NCBI GenBank assembly: GCA_029779845.1
Contig: JAKOZT010000132.1
Coordinates: forward strand, 1-64,000
Direction of reading: 5' to 3'
Source: Pseudomonadota bacterium
GTDB taxonomy: Bacteria; Pseudomonadota; Gammaproteobacteria; Burkholderiales; Burkholderiaceae_C
Length of the DNA: 64,000 nt
A model generated the notes under the pieces. The model saw nothing but the letters and a program-made list of their open reading frames with translations, made no database searches and was not told the origin of the DNA. Of this stretch, positions 37,262 to 49,559 are shown piece after piece (position 1 is the stretch's first letter; each line of letters opens with the position of its first letter). Made by a program: the position numbers and the translations under genes.

Positions 37262-37279
37262 GGTCGGCTCTTTCGAACA

Positions 37280-37318
37280 TGCATCCGCCTTGTCTTGCCC
37301 AAGGGGATGCAGTATTGT
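37280..37318. promoter_or_regulatory. boxR / DUF4863 intergenic promoter with TGCA motifs
   Basis: For boxR (rightward), TTGTCT (37290-37295) and TATTGT (37313-37318) are separated by 17 bp. Two TGCA motifs (37280-37283 and 37308-37311) flank and enter this promoter. TGCA is the core recognised by the related regulator BzdR in anaerobic benzoate degraders. The same motif is repeated before boxC, suggesting BoxR control of itself, the minus-strand operon and boxCBA. Confidence 0.55.
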
Positions 37319-37350
37319 GCGTAGAGGCACTTTAGGGTCCGCACCCCACC

Positions 37351-38301
37351 ATGTCAAGCACTATATTGCAGGCCCCGGGCAATCCCCAGGTCGAGGCCGA
37401 AACGGCTCCCGACAGCGAAGAGGCCAAGAACCCCTTCCTGGTGGCGCTGGGCGAACGCGCCCGCGCGCTGCGCTCGCGCCGCGGCATGACGCGCAAGGCG
37501 CTGGCGCTGGCGGCCGACGTGTCCGAGCGCCACCTGGCGAACCTGGAATACGGCGTCGGAAACGCCTCCATCCTCGTGCTGCTCGACGTGGCGCGCGCAC
37601 TGCAATGCACGCTGGCCGAGCTTCTCGGCGATGTGACCACCAGCTCACCCGAATGGCTGATGCTGCGCGAGCTGCTGGAGAACCGCGACGAAGCCACGCT
37701 GCACCGCGTGCGCGTGACGGTCGGCGAGATGCTGGGCACCGGCGGCGCCAACGCCAGCGGCGGGCGCAGCCGCAGCCAGCAGGTGGCGTTGATCGGGCTG
37801 CGCGGCGCCGGCAAGTCCACGCTGGGCGCGATGCTGGCCGAAGACCTGAGCTTCCCCTTCGTCGAGCTGAGCCGCGAGATCGAGAAGTTCGCCGGCTGCA
37901 GCATCAGCGAGATCCAGGCGCTGTACGGCCAGAACGCCTACCGCCGCTACGAGCGCCGCGCGCTGGAGGAAGCGATCCAGATCTACCCCGAGGCAGTGAT
38001 CGCCACGCCCGGCGGCATCGTCTCCGACCCGGCCAACTTCAACCTGCTGCTGGCGCACTGCACCACGGTGTGGCTGCAGGCGGACGCGGAGGATCACATG
38101 AAGCGGGTGCTCGCTCAGGGCGACACCCGCCCGATGGCGGCCAGCCGCGAGGCGATGGACGACCTGAAGTCCATCCTCGCCGGGCGCGCCGCCTTCTATT
38201 CCAAAGCCGAGTTCCAGCTCAACACCAGCGCCCAGCCGCTGGAGCCGACTTTCCAGGCGCTGCGCGTGCTGGTGCGCGAGGCGCTGCAACTGCCGGGCTG
38301 A
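37351..38301 (+). CDS. boxR: BoxR/BzdR-family transcriptional regulator
   Basis: A 316-residue regulator with two parts: an XRE-type helix-turn-helix (about residues 30-92) and a C-terminal shikimate-kinase-like domain (about 144-315) with P-loop GLRGAGKST (149-157). In this family the kinase-like domain binds benzoyl-CoA rather than phosphorylating shikimate, and the protein represses box or bzd genes until inducer is present. It lies between the two divergent benzoate operons. Start MSSTILQAPG follows a plausible promoter. Confidence 0.95.
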   Translation: MSSTILQAPGNPQVEAETAPDSEEAKNPFLVALGERARALRSRRGMTRKALALAADVSERHLANLEYGVGNASILVLLDVARALQCTLAELLGDVTTSSPEWLMLRELLENRDEATLHRVRVTVGEMLGTGGANASGGRSRSQQVALIGLRGAGKSTLGAMLAEDLSFPFVELSREIEKFAGCSISEIQALYGQNAYRRYERRALEEAIQIYPEAVIATPGGIVSDPANFNLLLAHCTTVWLQADAEDHMKRVLAQGDTRPMAASREAMDDLKSILAGRAAFYSKAEFQLNTSAQPLEPTFQALRVLVREALQLPG

Positions 38302-38320
38302 TCCGGGCGCAAAGGCTTCA

Positions 38321-38371
38321 TGCATAAAATTGCATATTTCTCTTGACGCACGAGAATGCATGCACTATGAT
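38321..38371 (+). promoter_or_regulatory. boxCBA promoter with four TGCA operator cores
   Basis: A near-consensus sigma-70 promoter, TTGACG (38343-38348), a 17-bp spacer and TATGAT (38366-38371), lies 28 bp before the boxC start. TGCA occurs at 38321, 38331, 38357 and 38361; the last two form TGCATGCA inside the spacer. This is the expected binding pattern for a BoxR/BzdR repressor that would block RNA polymerase. Confidence 0.75.
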
Positions 38372-38398
38372 GCTCATCATTCCTGAACGGAGACCGCC

Positions 38399-40054
<1,656 letters not shown>

Positions 40055-40079
40055 ACGGACAGCACATCAAGGACGCGAC

Positions 40080-41507
<1,428 letters not shown>

Positions 41508-41522
41508 CGGGGCGAGGGCGCG

Positions 41523-42818
41523 ATGGACATGGCCGTGAACGCCGGGGTGATCAGGCAGCACCTGATCGACCCCGAGATCTGCATCCGCTGCAACACCTGC
41601 GAGGCGACCTGCCCGGTGCAGGCGATCACGCACGACTCGCGCAACTACGTGGTCGACGCGGAGAAGTGCAACTTCTGCATGGCCTGCATCCCGCCCTGCC
41701 CGACCGGCAGCATCGACAACTGGCGCACGATGCCCACGCTGCGCGCCTACGGCGTGGCCGAGCAGCTGACCTGGGATTCGCTGCCCGCCGAGCTGACGCC
41801 CGAGCAGCTGGCCGAAGCCGGTGTGAGCGCCGATGACGCCGAAGCGGCCGCGGCCGCCGAGCCCGCACCGGCCGCCGCCGCGGCGGCCACGCCGGGCACC
41901 GAGGCGGCTTTCAACAGCGCGCAGTACAGCGCGACGCTGCCGCCCTGGTCGGCCGCGCACGCCTACGCCAACCTCTACGGCGCTAAGGCGGCGGAGAAGA
42001 GCGTCACCGCCACCGTCACCGGCAACGTGCGCGTCACCGAGGTCGGCACCGACTACGACACGCACCACATCGTGCTGGACTTCGGCGCGATGCCCTTCCC
42101 GGTGCTGGAAGGCCAGAGCATCGGCATCGTGCCGCCGGGCACCGATGCGAGCGGCCGGCCGCACCATGCGCGCCAGTACAGCATCGCCAGCCCGCGCAAC
42201 GGCGAGCGGCCGCTGTACAACAACCTCTCGCTGACCATCAAGCGCGTGCTCGAAGACCACCAGGGCAAACCGGTGCGCGGCGTCGCGAGCAACTACATGT
42301 GCGACCTGAAGGTCGGCGACAAGGTGCAGGTGATCGGCCCCTTCGGCACCACTTTCCTGATGCCGAACCATCCGAAGAGCCACATCGTGATGATCTGCAC
42401 CGGCACCGGCAGCGCGCCGATGCGCGCGATGACCGAGTGGCGGCGGCGCCTGCGCCAGAGCGGCAAGTTCGAGGGCGGCCGGCTGATGCTGTTCTTCGGC
42501 GCGCGCACCAAGGAAGAGCTGCCCTACTTCGGCCCGCTGCAGAACCTGCCGAAGGACTTCATCGACATCAACTTCGCCTTCAGCCGCACCGCCGGCCAGC
42601 CCAAGCGCTACGTGCAGCATGCGATGGCCGAGCGCGCGGCGGATCTCGCGCCGCTGCTCGCCGACCCGAATGCGTTCTTCTACGTCTGCGGCCTGAAGGC
42701 GATGGAAGAAGGCGTGGTGGCGACGCTGCGCGACATCGCGCGCGGCGCCGGGCTGGACTGGGACAGCGTGGGCGCCGCGATGAAGCGCGAGGGCCGTCTG
42801 CACCTGGAGACCTACTGA
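41523..42818 (+). CDS. boxA: Benzoyl-CoA epoxidase reductase subunit BoxA
   Basis: A 431-residue NADPH-dependent reductase that passes electrons to BoxB. Two [4Fe-4S] clusters are formed by Cys20, 23, 26, 30 and Cys49, 52, 55, 59 in a bacterial-type ferredoxin domain; an Ala/Pro linker (about 95-130) follows, then a ferredoxin-NADP reductase domain with [12 protein letters not shown] (flavin) and [12 protein letters not shown] (NADPH). Begins [16 protein letters not shown], 15 bp after boxB. Confidence 0.96.
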   Translation: MDMAVNAGVIRQHLIDPEICIRCNTCEATCPVQAITHDSRNYVVDAEKCNFCMACIPPCPTGSIDNWRTMPTLRAYGVAEQLTWDSLPAELTPEQLAEAGVSADDAEAAAAAEPAPAAAAAATPGTEAAFNSAQYSATLPPWSAAHAYANLYGAKAAEKSVTATVTGNVRVTEVGTDYDTHHIVLDFGAMPFPVLEGQSIGIVPPGTDASGRPHHARQYSIASPRNGERPLYNNLSLTIKRVLEDHQGKPVRGVASNYMCDLKVGDKVQVIGPFGTTFLMPNHPKSHIVMICTGTGSAPMRAMTEWRRRLRQSGKFEGGRLMLFFGARTKEELPYFGPLQNLPKDFIDINFAFSRTAGQPKRYVQHAMAERAADLAPLLADPNAFFYVCGLKAMEEGVVATLRDIARGAGLDWDSVGAAMKREGRLHLETY

Positions 42819-42820
42819 GC

Positions 42821-43606
42821 ATGCAGACCCTGCGCATCGAGGCCCGCGCTCCCGGCGTGGCCCAGGTGACGATGGCCCGCGAGGCGGTGTTCAACGCCTT
42901 CGACGAAACGATGATCGGCGAGCTGGACGCGGCCTTCGCGCAGCTCGAAGCCGACGACGCGGTGCGCGTGATCGTGCTGGCCGGCGCGGGCAAGCACTTC
43001 AGCGCCGGCGCCGATCTGCAATGGATGCAGCGCGCCAGCACGGCGAGCCGGGAGTGGAACCTCGCCGACGCGCGCCGCTTCGCCGCGATGCTCGCGCGCA
43101 TCGAGGCCTGCGCCAAGCCGACCGTCGCGCGTGTGCAGGGCGCGGCGCTGGGCGGCGGCGTCGGCCTGGCGTGCGCCTGCGACATCGCGCTGGCCGCCGA
43201 CAACGCGAGCTTCTCGGTCAGCGAGGCGAAGTTCGGCATCCTGCCGGCGGTGATCGGGCCCTACGTGGTCAACGCGGTCGGCAAGCGCCAGGCGCGCCGC
43301 CTCGCGCTGAGCACCGAGCGCATCCGCGCCGACGAGGCGCTGGCGATCGGCCTCGTCCAGCAGGTGGTCGCGAAGGAGCAGCTCGATGCCGCGGTGGACG
43401 CCGTGATAGTCAACCTGCTCGCCGGCGGCCCGGCGGCGCAGCGCGAGATCAAGCAGCTGTTCGCGCAGCTCGCGGCCGGGCCGATCACGCCGGCGGTGCG
43501 CGAGCTGACAGCCGCTACCATCGCCCGGGTGCGCGGCACGGACGAAGCGCGCGAAGGGTTCGCGGCCTTCATGGCCAAGCGGCCCGCGAACTGGATACCG
43601 ATATGA
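42821..43606 (+). CDS. Enoyl-CoA hydratase/isomerase of the box operon
   Basis: A 261-residue crotonase-fold protein. The oxyanion-hole segments FSAGADLQWMQRA and GAALGGGVGLACACDIALA are intact, with a catalytic Glu in SEAKFGILPAVIGPYV. It starts 2 bp after boxA, so it belongs to the operon. After BoxD, 3,4-dehydroadipyl-CoA must be isomerised or hydrated and then beta-oxidised; this enzyme is the obvious candidate. It resembles methylglutaconyl-CoA hydratases as much as PaaF/PaaG, so its exact step is uncertain. Confidence 0.9.
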   Translation: MQTLRIEARAPGVAQVTMAREAVFNAFDETMIGELDAAFAQLEADDAVRVIVLAGAGKHFSAGADLQWMQRASTASREWNLADARRFAAMLARIEACAKPTVARVQGAALGGGVGLACACDIALAADNASFSVSEAKFGILPAVIGPYVVNAVGKRQARRLALSTERIRADEALAIGLVQQVVAKEQLDAAVDAVIVNLLAGGPAAQREIKQLFAQLAAGPITPAVRELTAATIARVRGTDEAREGFAAFMAKRPANWIPI

Positions 43607-43685
43607 GCGCCCCCGCCCGGCCGTCCGAAGGGGACGCTCTTCCTCCCTCGGGGAGGTGGTCACGCAGTGCCCGGAGGGTGAACAT
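43607..43685. repeat. Dispersed GC-rich repeat between hydratase and dehydrogenase genes
   Basis: The 79-bp spacer contains CGGCCGTCCGAAGG, a GC-rich stem CCCTCGGGGAGG and CGCAGTGCCCGGAGGG. Reverse-complemented, the 61440-61513 element lines up with it along most of its length (ATGAGCGCC, CGGCCG, CCGAAGG, GGGG, CGCAG). This appears to be one copy of a dispersed repeat family. Its right end provides the ribosome site of the next gene. Confidence 0.6.
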
Positions 43686-45215
43686 TTGAGCGTCGATCTT
43701 CGCGGCACCGAGGTGCTGGTGGTGGGCGCCGGCATCATGGGTGCCGGCATCGTTCAGGTGGCGGCGCTGGCCGGCCACCCGGTCAAGCTGTTCGACATGC
43801 GCGAAGGCGCGGCGGCGCAGGCCGTCGACAAGCTCGCGGCGACGCTGAAATCGCTGGTCGACAAGGGCAAGCTGGCCGATGCCGCGGCCCGCGCGGCGCT
43901 GGAGCGCATCGCGCCGATCCACTCGCTGGCGCAGGCGCGCGCGGCCGGGCTGGTGGTGGAGGCGATCGTCGAAAACCTCGACGCCAAGCGCGCGCTGTTC
44001 AACGAGCTGGAAGGCATCGTCGCGCCGGGCGCGGTGCTGGCGACCAACACCTCGTCGATCAGCGTGACGGCCATCGCCAACGGGCTGCTGCACCCGGGGC
44101 GGCTGGTCGGCATGCACTTCTTCAACCCGGTGCCGCTGATGAAGCTGGTCGAGGTGGTGCACGGCCTGCAGACCGACGCGGCGGTCGCCGAGGCGATCTT
44201 CGAGTTGAGCAAGGCGTGGGGGAAGACGCCGGTGCATGCGAAGAGCACGCCGGGGTTCATCGTCAACCGGATCGCGCGGCCTTATTACGCGGAGACCTTG
44301 GCGCTGTTGCAGGAGCAGGCCGGTACGCCGCAGGTGCTGGACGCCTGCCTCAAGGCCGCAGGCTTCCGCATGGGCCCATGCGAGCTGATGGACCTGATCG
44401 GCCACGACACCAACTTCGCGGTGACGAACTCGGTGTACGCGGCGAACTTCTTCGACAAGCGCTACGTGCCCTCCTTGGTGCAGGCCGAGATGGTCGCCGG
44501 CGGCCTCTTCGGCCGCAAGAGCGGGCGCGGTTTCTACAGCTACGGCGAAGGCGCCGGCATTCCGCCGCTGCCGGTGGCGGTGCACGATGCGCCGGCCAGC
44601 GCCAAGCAGGTGACGGTGCACGGCGTCGGGACTATCGCCGACCATCTGGAACACGCCGCCATCGCCGCGCTCGCGCCGCAGGGCTGGGGCCCGGCGCGCG
44701 AGCTGGGCAGCGACTGGGTGGGCCTCGCCATCGACGGGGCGCGCCTCGTGCTCACCGACGGCCGCAGCGCGCAGCAGCTGGCGCACGACTTCGGCACCAG
44801 CGACGTGGCGGTGTTCGACCGGCCCGTGCTGCATCCCATCGCGCCGGGCACCGCGCTGGCCTACGCGGTGGCACCCAACGCGCACGCCGCCTGGCGCACG
44901 CAGGCCGGCGCCTGGCTTGCCGCACTGGGCTTCACGCCGCTGCCGCTGGCCGATGCACCGGGACTGGTCGTGGCGCGCACGCTCGCGATGCTGGTCAACG
45001 AAGCCGCCGACGCGGTGCTGCAAGGCGTGTGCGACGAAGCCGGCGCGGATGCGGCGATGAAGCTGGGCGTCAACTACCCGGCCGGGCCCTTCGAGTGGCT
45101 GAAGGGCTGGAGCGTGGACGGCGTCGCCAAGGTGATCCGTGCCCTCGATGCCGAGTACCGCGGCGAGCGCTATCGCCTGAGCCCGTGGCTGCGCCGCCGC
45201 GCCCATCTCACATGA
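43686..45215 (+). CDS. 3-hydroxyacyl-CoA dehydrogenase (PaaH-like)
   Basis: A 509-residue dehydrogenase with an N-terminal NAD site GAGIMGAG (14-21), catalytic His in MHFFNPVPLMKLVEVV and two C-terminal 3HCDH domains, the long form found in PaaH. It oxidises 3-hydroxyadipyl-CoA to 3-oxoadipyl-CoA. I choose a TTG start because GGAGGG (43674-43679) sits 6 bp before it. An upstream GTG (43656) would place translation inside the repeat. Overlaps the next gene by 4 bp. Confidence 0.92.
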   Translation: MSVDLRGTEVLVVGAGIMGAGIVQVAALAGHPVKLFDMREGAAAQAVDKLAATLKSLVDKGKLADAAARAALERIAPIHSLAQARAAGLVVEAIVENLDAKRALFNELEGIVAPGAVLATNTSSISVTAIANGLLHPGRLVGMHFFNPVPLMKLVEVVHGLQTDAAVAEAIFELSKAWGKTPVHAKSTPGFIVNRIARPYYAETLALLQEQAGTPQVLDACLKAAGFRMGPCELMDLIGHDTNFAVTNSVYAANFFDKRYVPSLVQAEMVAGGLFGRKSGRGFYSYGEGAGIPPLPVAVHDAPASAKQVTVHGVGTIADHLEHAAIAALAPQGWGPARELGSDWVGLAIDGARLVLTDGRSAQQLAHDFGTSDVAVFDRPVLHPIAPGTALAYAVAPNAHAAWRTQAGAWLAALGFTPLPLADAPGLVVARTLAMLVNEAADAVLQGVCDEAGADAAMKLGVNYPAGPFEWLKGWSVDGVAKVIRALDAEYRGERYRLSPWLRRRAHLT

Positions 45216-45652
45216 AGTTCGCCGAGTTTGTCGTCGGCCAGGTGATAGCGGCCGGGCCTTACGACGTCAGCGAAGACGAGATCGTCCGCTTCGCGACGCA
45301 GTACGACCCGCAGTGGTTCCACACCGATGCGCAAGCCGCCGCCAAAGGCCGCTTCGAAGGTCTGATCGCCAGCGGCTGGCACACCTGCGGCATCGCGATG
45401 CGGCTGGTGGCCGACGCGGCGCTGGCCGGCAGCGAATCCTTCGCGTCGCCCGGCCTCGCCTACGTGAAGTGGCCGCACCCGGTGCGCCCGGGCGACCGCC
45501 TGTCGGTGCGCGCCACGGTGGTCGAGACGCGCCGCTCCAAGGGCAACGGCGCCCTGGGCATCCTGCGCTGGCGCTGGCAGCTCTTCAACCAGCGCGGCAC
45601 CGAGGTGCTGGACCTGGAAGCGACCAGCCTGTTCGACCTGGCGGCGGCTTAA
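45212..45652 (+). CDS. MaoC-family hot-dog dehydratase
   Basis: A 146-residue MaoC-like hot-dog protein with FATQYDPQWFHTDAQAA (Asp and His of the R-hydratase active site) and FEGLIASGWHTCGIAMRL. Probably hydrates an enoyl-CoA in the last steps of benzoate breakdown, or is a hydroxyacyl-CoA thioester-handling partner of the upstream dehydrogenase, with which it overlaps by 4 bp (ATGA). Its stop codon overlaps that of the convergent yegD-like gene within TTAA. Confidence 0.9.
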   Translation: MKFAEFVVGQVIAAGPYDVSEDEIVRFATQYDPQWFHTDAQAAAKGRFEGLIASGWHTCGIAMRLVADAALAGSESFASPGLAYVKWPHPVRPGDRLSVRATVVETRRSKGNGALGILRWRWQLFNQRGTEVLDLEATSLFDLAAA

Positions 45653-46911
45653 GCCTTCCCGTACCAGCGCTGCGCGAACACCGCGAGGCCGCTAGCCACG
45701 GAGGCGAAGCGGTCCCCGCGCACGATGCGCGCCCCGGGGAACGCCGCCGCGATGCGCTGCGCCAGCAGGCGCAATCCGGTCGAGCCGCCGGTGAAGTAGA
45801 GCGCATCCACCGCAGCCAGGCCGGCCAGGCGCGCCGTCTCGCGCGCGGCCTCGACGATGCGCGCTATGTCGGCATCGAGTGCCGCCAGCGCCTGCGCCTC
45901 GCCCAGCTCGACCGCCAGGCCGCGCTCGACGTGCGACAGGTCGATGGTGGTGCGCCCGCCCTCGGCCACCGCGATCTTTGCCGCCTCGGCGCGCGCCACC
46001 AGCTCGTGGCCGAGGCGCTCCTCGACCACCGTCATCAGCCGCTGGTGCTGGCGCGCGTCGGCGTAGAAGCCGCGCATCGCGCGCAGCTCGGCCACGCGCT
46101 GCGGGTTGTAGACGGTGTTGATCAGGTGCCAGGTGGCGAGGTCGAAGTAGACGCCGCTGGGCACCTCGCGCGCCGGCGCGCCGTTGACGCTCGGCCCGAA
46201 CGATCCGTAGCCGAACTCGGGCAGGACCGCCGCCAGCTCGACGCGCCGGTCGAAGTCGGTGCCGGCGATGTGCACGCCGTGGTTGGCGAGGATGTCGTCC
46301 TTGCGCTCCAGGCGCCGCGCACGCTCGGGGCCGACGCGCACGATCGAGAAGTCCGAGGTGCCGCCGCCGATGTCGGCCACCAGCACGACTTCTTCGTGAT
46401 CGACCGTGCGTTCGTGGTCGAAGGCCGCCGCGATCGGCTCGTACTGGAAATGGATCTCCGCGAAGCCCACCTGCCGCGCCGCCGCTTCCAGCGCGGCCTG
46501 CGCCTGCGCATCGCGCGCCGCATCGTCGTCGACGAAGAACACCGGCCGGCCGAGCACCACGCGCTCTATGCGCGCGCCGGCATCGGCCTCGGCGCAGCGC
46601 TTCAGGTGGCGCAGGTAGCCGGCGACGATGTCGAGGTACTTGACGCCGCGCCCGCCGCCGACGTCGGTGGTCTGCGCGATCAGGCTGCTGCCGAGAATGC
46701 TCTTCATCGAGCGCATCAGCCGGCCGTCGAGCCCGTCGACGTAGGCAGCCACCGCGGCGCGGCCGAACTGCTCCGGCCCTTCGACGGCGTAGAACACCGC
46801 CGTCGGCATCGTCGTCTGGCCCGGCTCCAGCTCGACCAGGCGCATGCCGCGCGCCGAATCCGGCACGGCGACGGCGGAGTTGGAGGTGCCGAAGTCGATG
46901 GCGCAATACAC
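45649..46911 (-). CDS. yegD: YegD-like Hsp70 family ATPase
   Basis: A 420-residue actin/Hsp70-fold protein with only the nucleotide-binding domain: phosphate 1 motif AIDFGTSNSAVAV at the N terminus, phosphate 2 ADIGGGTSDFSIV in the middle and adenosine-type FTGGSTGLRLLAQ near the end. No substrate-binding domain is present, as in E. coli YegD (450 residues). Function in the cell is unclear; it may be a chaperone-like ATPase. Single gene, not in an operon here. Confidence 0.9.
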   Translation of the reverse strand: MYCAIDFGTSNSAVAVPDSARGMRLVELEPGQTTMPTAVFYAVEGPEQFGRAAVAAYVDGLDGRLMRSMKSILGSSLIAQTTDVGGGRGVKYLDIVAGYLRHLKRCAEADAGARIERVVLGRPVFFVDDDAARDAQAQAALEAAARQVGFAEIHFQYEPIAAAFDHERTVDHEEVVLVADIGGGTSDFSIVRVGPERARRLERKDDILANHGVHIAGTDFDRRVELAAVLPEFGYGSFGPSVNGAPAREVPSGVYFDLATWHLINTVYNPQRVAELRAMRGFYADARQHQRLMTVVEERLGHELVARAEAAKIAVAEGGRTTIDLSHVERGLAVELGEAQALAALDADIARIVEAARETARLAGLAAVDALYFTGGSTGLRLLAQRIAAAFPGARIVRGDRFASVASGLAVFAQRWYGKA

Positions 46912-46999
46912 GGCGGCTGGCCTTTCGATGCCTGCTGAAAAGGGGCGCGATTGTAGGCACTTGCAGGCACGTCACACACGCGCCGCACAATCGGCGCCG

Positions 47000-48571
47000 A
47001 TGGACCGACGCACCCTCTTCCGCCACCTCGGCCGCCAGGCCGTCGCGCTCGCGCTGGCGCGGCTGTTCGGCGCCGCGCAGGCGCAGCCGGCCGCGTCGCC
47101 CTGGCCGGCGGGCGTGGGCGATCCGTTCACGCTCGGCGTCGCCAGCGGCGTGCCGCGGCCCGATTCGGTGGTGATCTGGACGCGCCTCGCGCCGCGCCCG
47201 CACGAGCCCGGCGGCGGCCTGCCGCCGCTGCCGCTGGCCGTGCGCTGGGAGCTGGCCGAAGACGAGGGCTTCAGCACCGGCCTGCGGCGCGGCGAATTCA
47301 TCGCCGTGCCCGAACACGCACATTCGTTGCACGTCGAGGTGGGCGGCCTGGCGAGCGCGCGGCCGTACTTCTACCGCTTCATCGCCGGCGGCGCGGTCAG
47401 CGAGGCGGGCCGCACGCGCACCGCACCGGCCGAGGATGCCCCGGTGGCGCGGCTGCGCCTCGCGCTCGCCTCCTGCCAGCACTACGAGCAGGGCTGGTAT
47501 GCGGCGCATGCCGAGATCGCAGCGCGCGATCTCGACTTCGTGCTCTTCGTCGGCGACTACATCTACGAATCGAGCAATGCGCGCTACCGCGTGCGGCCGC
47601 ACGAGGGCCCGGTGCCGCAGACGCTGGACGCCTACCGCGCGCGCCACGCCACCTACAAGCTCGACGCCGACCTGCGCGCCGCGCATGCCGCGCACCCGTG
47701 GATCCTGACCTGGGACGACCACGAGGTCGAGAACGACTACGCCGGCGACGCCAGCCCCAGCGGGCTGGACGCGGCGGCCTTTCTGCGCCGCCGCACCGCC
47801 GCCTACCAGGCGTATTTCGAGCACCTGCCGGTGTCGCCTTCGATCGCGCCGCAGGGCGCGGCCATGCGCATCCACGACCACTTCCGCTGGGGCCGCCTCG
47901 CCGAGCTGTGGACGCTCGACGGCCGCCAGCACCGCAGCGTGCAGGCCTGCGGCGGCGGCACGCCCGGCGGCCGCGCCGTCACCGGGTGCGAGGCGCTCGC
48001 CGACCCGGCGCGCACGGTGTTCGGCGCCGCGCAGGAACGCTGGCTGGCCGAGGGCCTGGCGCGCAGCGCGCGGCCGTGGAAGCTCGTCGCGCAGGGCAGC
48101 CAGCTCAGCCCCGGCGGCATCGCCACGCCCGCGCTGGCGCGGCGCATCCACAGCGACGGCTGGGACGGCTACCCGCGCGCCCGCGAGCGGCTGCTCGACG
48201 CGATAGCCGCTGCCAACGCGGCGGGCGGCAACACGCTGGTGCTCGGCGGCGACGTGCACCGCCATGTCGCCGCCAACCTGCGCCAGCGCCCCGATGACCC
48301 GCGCTCGCCGGTGGTGGCGGCCGAGTTCGTCTGCACCTCGATCAGCAGCCGGGGTTTGTCCGACACGCTGATGGCGGCGATCCGCGCCAGCAACCCCGAC
48401 CTGCTGCACGCGCGCAGCGACGAGCGCGGCTACGCGCTGCTCGAGGTCACGCCGCAGGCCGCGCACTGCGAGATGCGCGGCACGCCGCACCCGGCGCAGC
48501 CGGGCGCCGCGCTGCACACGCAGGCGCGCTTCGCGGTCGAGGCGGGCCGGCCCGGGGTGGCGCGCGACTGA
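47000..48571 (+). CDS. phoD: PhoD-like alkaline phosphatase/phosphodiesterase
   Basis: A 523-residue exported enzyme of the PhoD family. The N terminus MDRRTLFRHL has the twin-arginine pattern and a signal peptide ending near AQA-QP (about residue 28). After a PhoD_N beta domain, metal-binding motifs include LFVGDYIYE, WDDHEVENDY and a late GGDVHRH. PhoD uses Ca/Fe to release phosphate from mono- and diesters in the periplasm or outside the cell. Start at the ATG that gives the RR signal. Confidence 0.92.
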   Translation: MDRRTLFRHLGRQAVALALARLFGAAQAQPAASPWPAGVGDPFTLGVASGVPRPDSVVIWTRLAPRPHEPGGGLPPLPLAVRWELAEDEGFSTGLRRGEFIAVPEHAHSLHVEVGGLASARPYFYRFIAGGAVSEAGRTRTAPAEDAPVARLRLALASCQHYEQGWYAAHAEIAARDLDFVLFVGDYIYESSNARYRVRPHEGPVPQTLDAYRARHATYKLDADLRAAHAAHPWILTWDDHEVENDYAGDASPSGLDAAAFLRRRTAAYQAYFEHLPVSPSIAPQGAAMRIHDHFRWGRLAELWTLDGRQHRSVQACGGGTPGGRAVTGCEALADPARTVFGAAQERWLAEGLARSARPWKLVAQGSQLSPGGIATPALARRIHSDGWDGYPRARERLLDAIAAANAAGGNTLVLGGDVHRHVAANLRQRPDDPRSPVVAAEFVCTSISSRGLSDTLMAAIRASNPDLLHARSDERGYALLEVTPQAAHCEMRGTPHPAQPGAALHTQARFAVEAGRPGVARD

Positions 48572-48692
48572 AATTCGTATCGAAATGCACGGCCGGAATG
48601 CGCTTGTTCGTGCCTTCCCCTGCCGCGCCGTTCATCACACTGGAATCATTCCGATAACGCGGTGAGCAGCGCAGCACGAGCGGGGGTGTGAC

Positions 48693-48902
48693 ATGAGCAG
48701 CAGCAAGTCGTCTTCGGGTTCCTGGTGGTCGGCGCTCGGCTTCGGCAAGGCCGCGGCGAGCGCGCCCGACACGGACTACGCCGACATGGGCACGGCCTTC
48801 GGCCTCGATGCCAGCCTGGGCGCCTTGCCGATGCCCGAGCCGCGCGGCGAGGCCAGGAACCGCGCGCCTGCCGCACCGTCTCGCCCGGCGCGCAAGCCCT
48901 AA
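48693..48902 (+). CDS. Small low-complexity protein of unknown function
   Basis: A predicted 69-residue protein, Ser-rich at the start (MSSSKSSSGSWWSALGFG) and Pro/Ala/Arg-rich at the end, with no membrane segment. A GC-rich purine stretch (GCGGGGGTG) lies before the start. No family recognised. It could be real, because other frames across the segment also give short peptides but this one has a start in good position between phoD and the TetR gene. Coding status is only moderately supported. Confidence 0.4.
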   Translation: MSSSKSSSGSWWSALGFGKAAASAPDTDYADMGTAFGLDASLGALPMPEPRGEARNRAPAAPSRPARKP

Positions 48903-48944
48903 GCTGAAGCGCGCCCGGCGCAGGGCGCTTCCTAGAATCGCCTC

Positions 48945-49559
48945 ATGGCGAAGCTGGCGTTCCGTGCTCAGGTGTTGCGTGCCCGCGAGGCCGCCATCGT
49001 GGCGGCGGCCAAGCACCTTCTGGCGGCCAAGGGCTTCGACGCGATGACGGTCGACGAAGTCGCCGCCGAGGCCGGCATCGCCAAGGCAAGCCTCTACAAG
49101 CACTTCGATTCCAAGGAAGCCGTCGCCGCGGCGGCGATGACGCGCGTGGTCGACACGCTGCTGGCCGCGCTCGACGAGCTGGCCGCGCAGGCGAGCCCGG
49201 ACACGCCGCCGCTCGAGCGGCTCAAGGCGGCGATGCGCTGGGCCCTGCAGCTGAACCAGGCCGGCGAGTTGCCGGCGCTGCCGGCGCCGAATTCCAGCCT
49301 GCTCGCGGCGCTGGCCGCGCACGCGGGCTACTGCGAGCGCCTCGCGGCCGCGAACGAACGGGTCGGCGCGTGGGTCGGCGCCGCGCAGGCGTCCGGCGAG
49401 CTGAACCCCGAGCTGCCGGCGCAGGCGCTGCTGTGGACGCTGGCGGCCTGCGCCTGCGGGCCGCTGCCCGGCCTGCTGCGCCGGGGCGGCACCCACAGCG
49501 ACGAGCAGATCGCCGAGTTCCTGCTCGCGACCTGCTTCGACGGGCTCACGAAGCGCTGA
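48945..49559 (+). CDS. TetR-family transcriptional regulator
   Basis: A 204-residue TetR-type regulator. The N-terminal helix-turn-helix (about residues 14-62) includes FDAMTVDEVAAEAGIAKASLYKHFDSK. The C-terminal ligand domain is not specific enough to name an inducer. Starts 42 bp after the small protein. Its stop codon directly abuts the convergent uspA-like gene. Its targets are unknown. Confidence 0.92.
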   Translation: MAKLAFRAQVLRAREAAIVAAAKHLLAAKGFDAMTVDEVAAEAGIAKASLYKHFDSKEAVAAAAMTRVVDTLLAALDELAAQASPDTPPLERLKAAMRWALQLNQAGELPALPAPNSSLLAALAAHAGYCERLAAANERVGAWVGAAQASGELNPELPAQALLWTLAACACGPLPGLLRRGGTHSDEQIAEFLLATCFDGLTKR

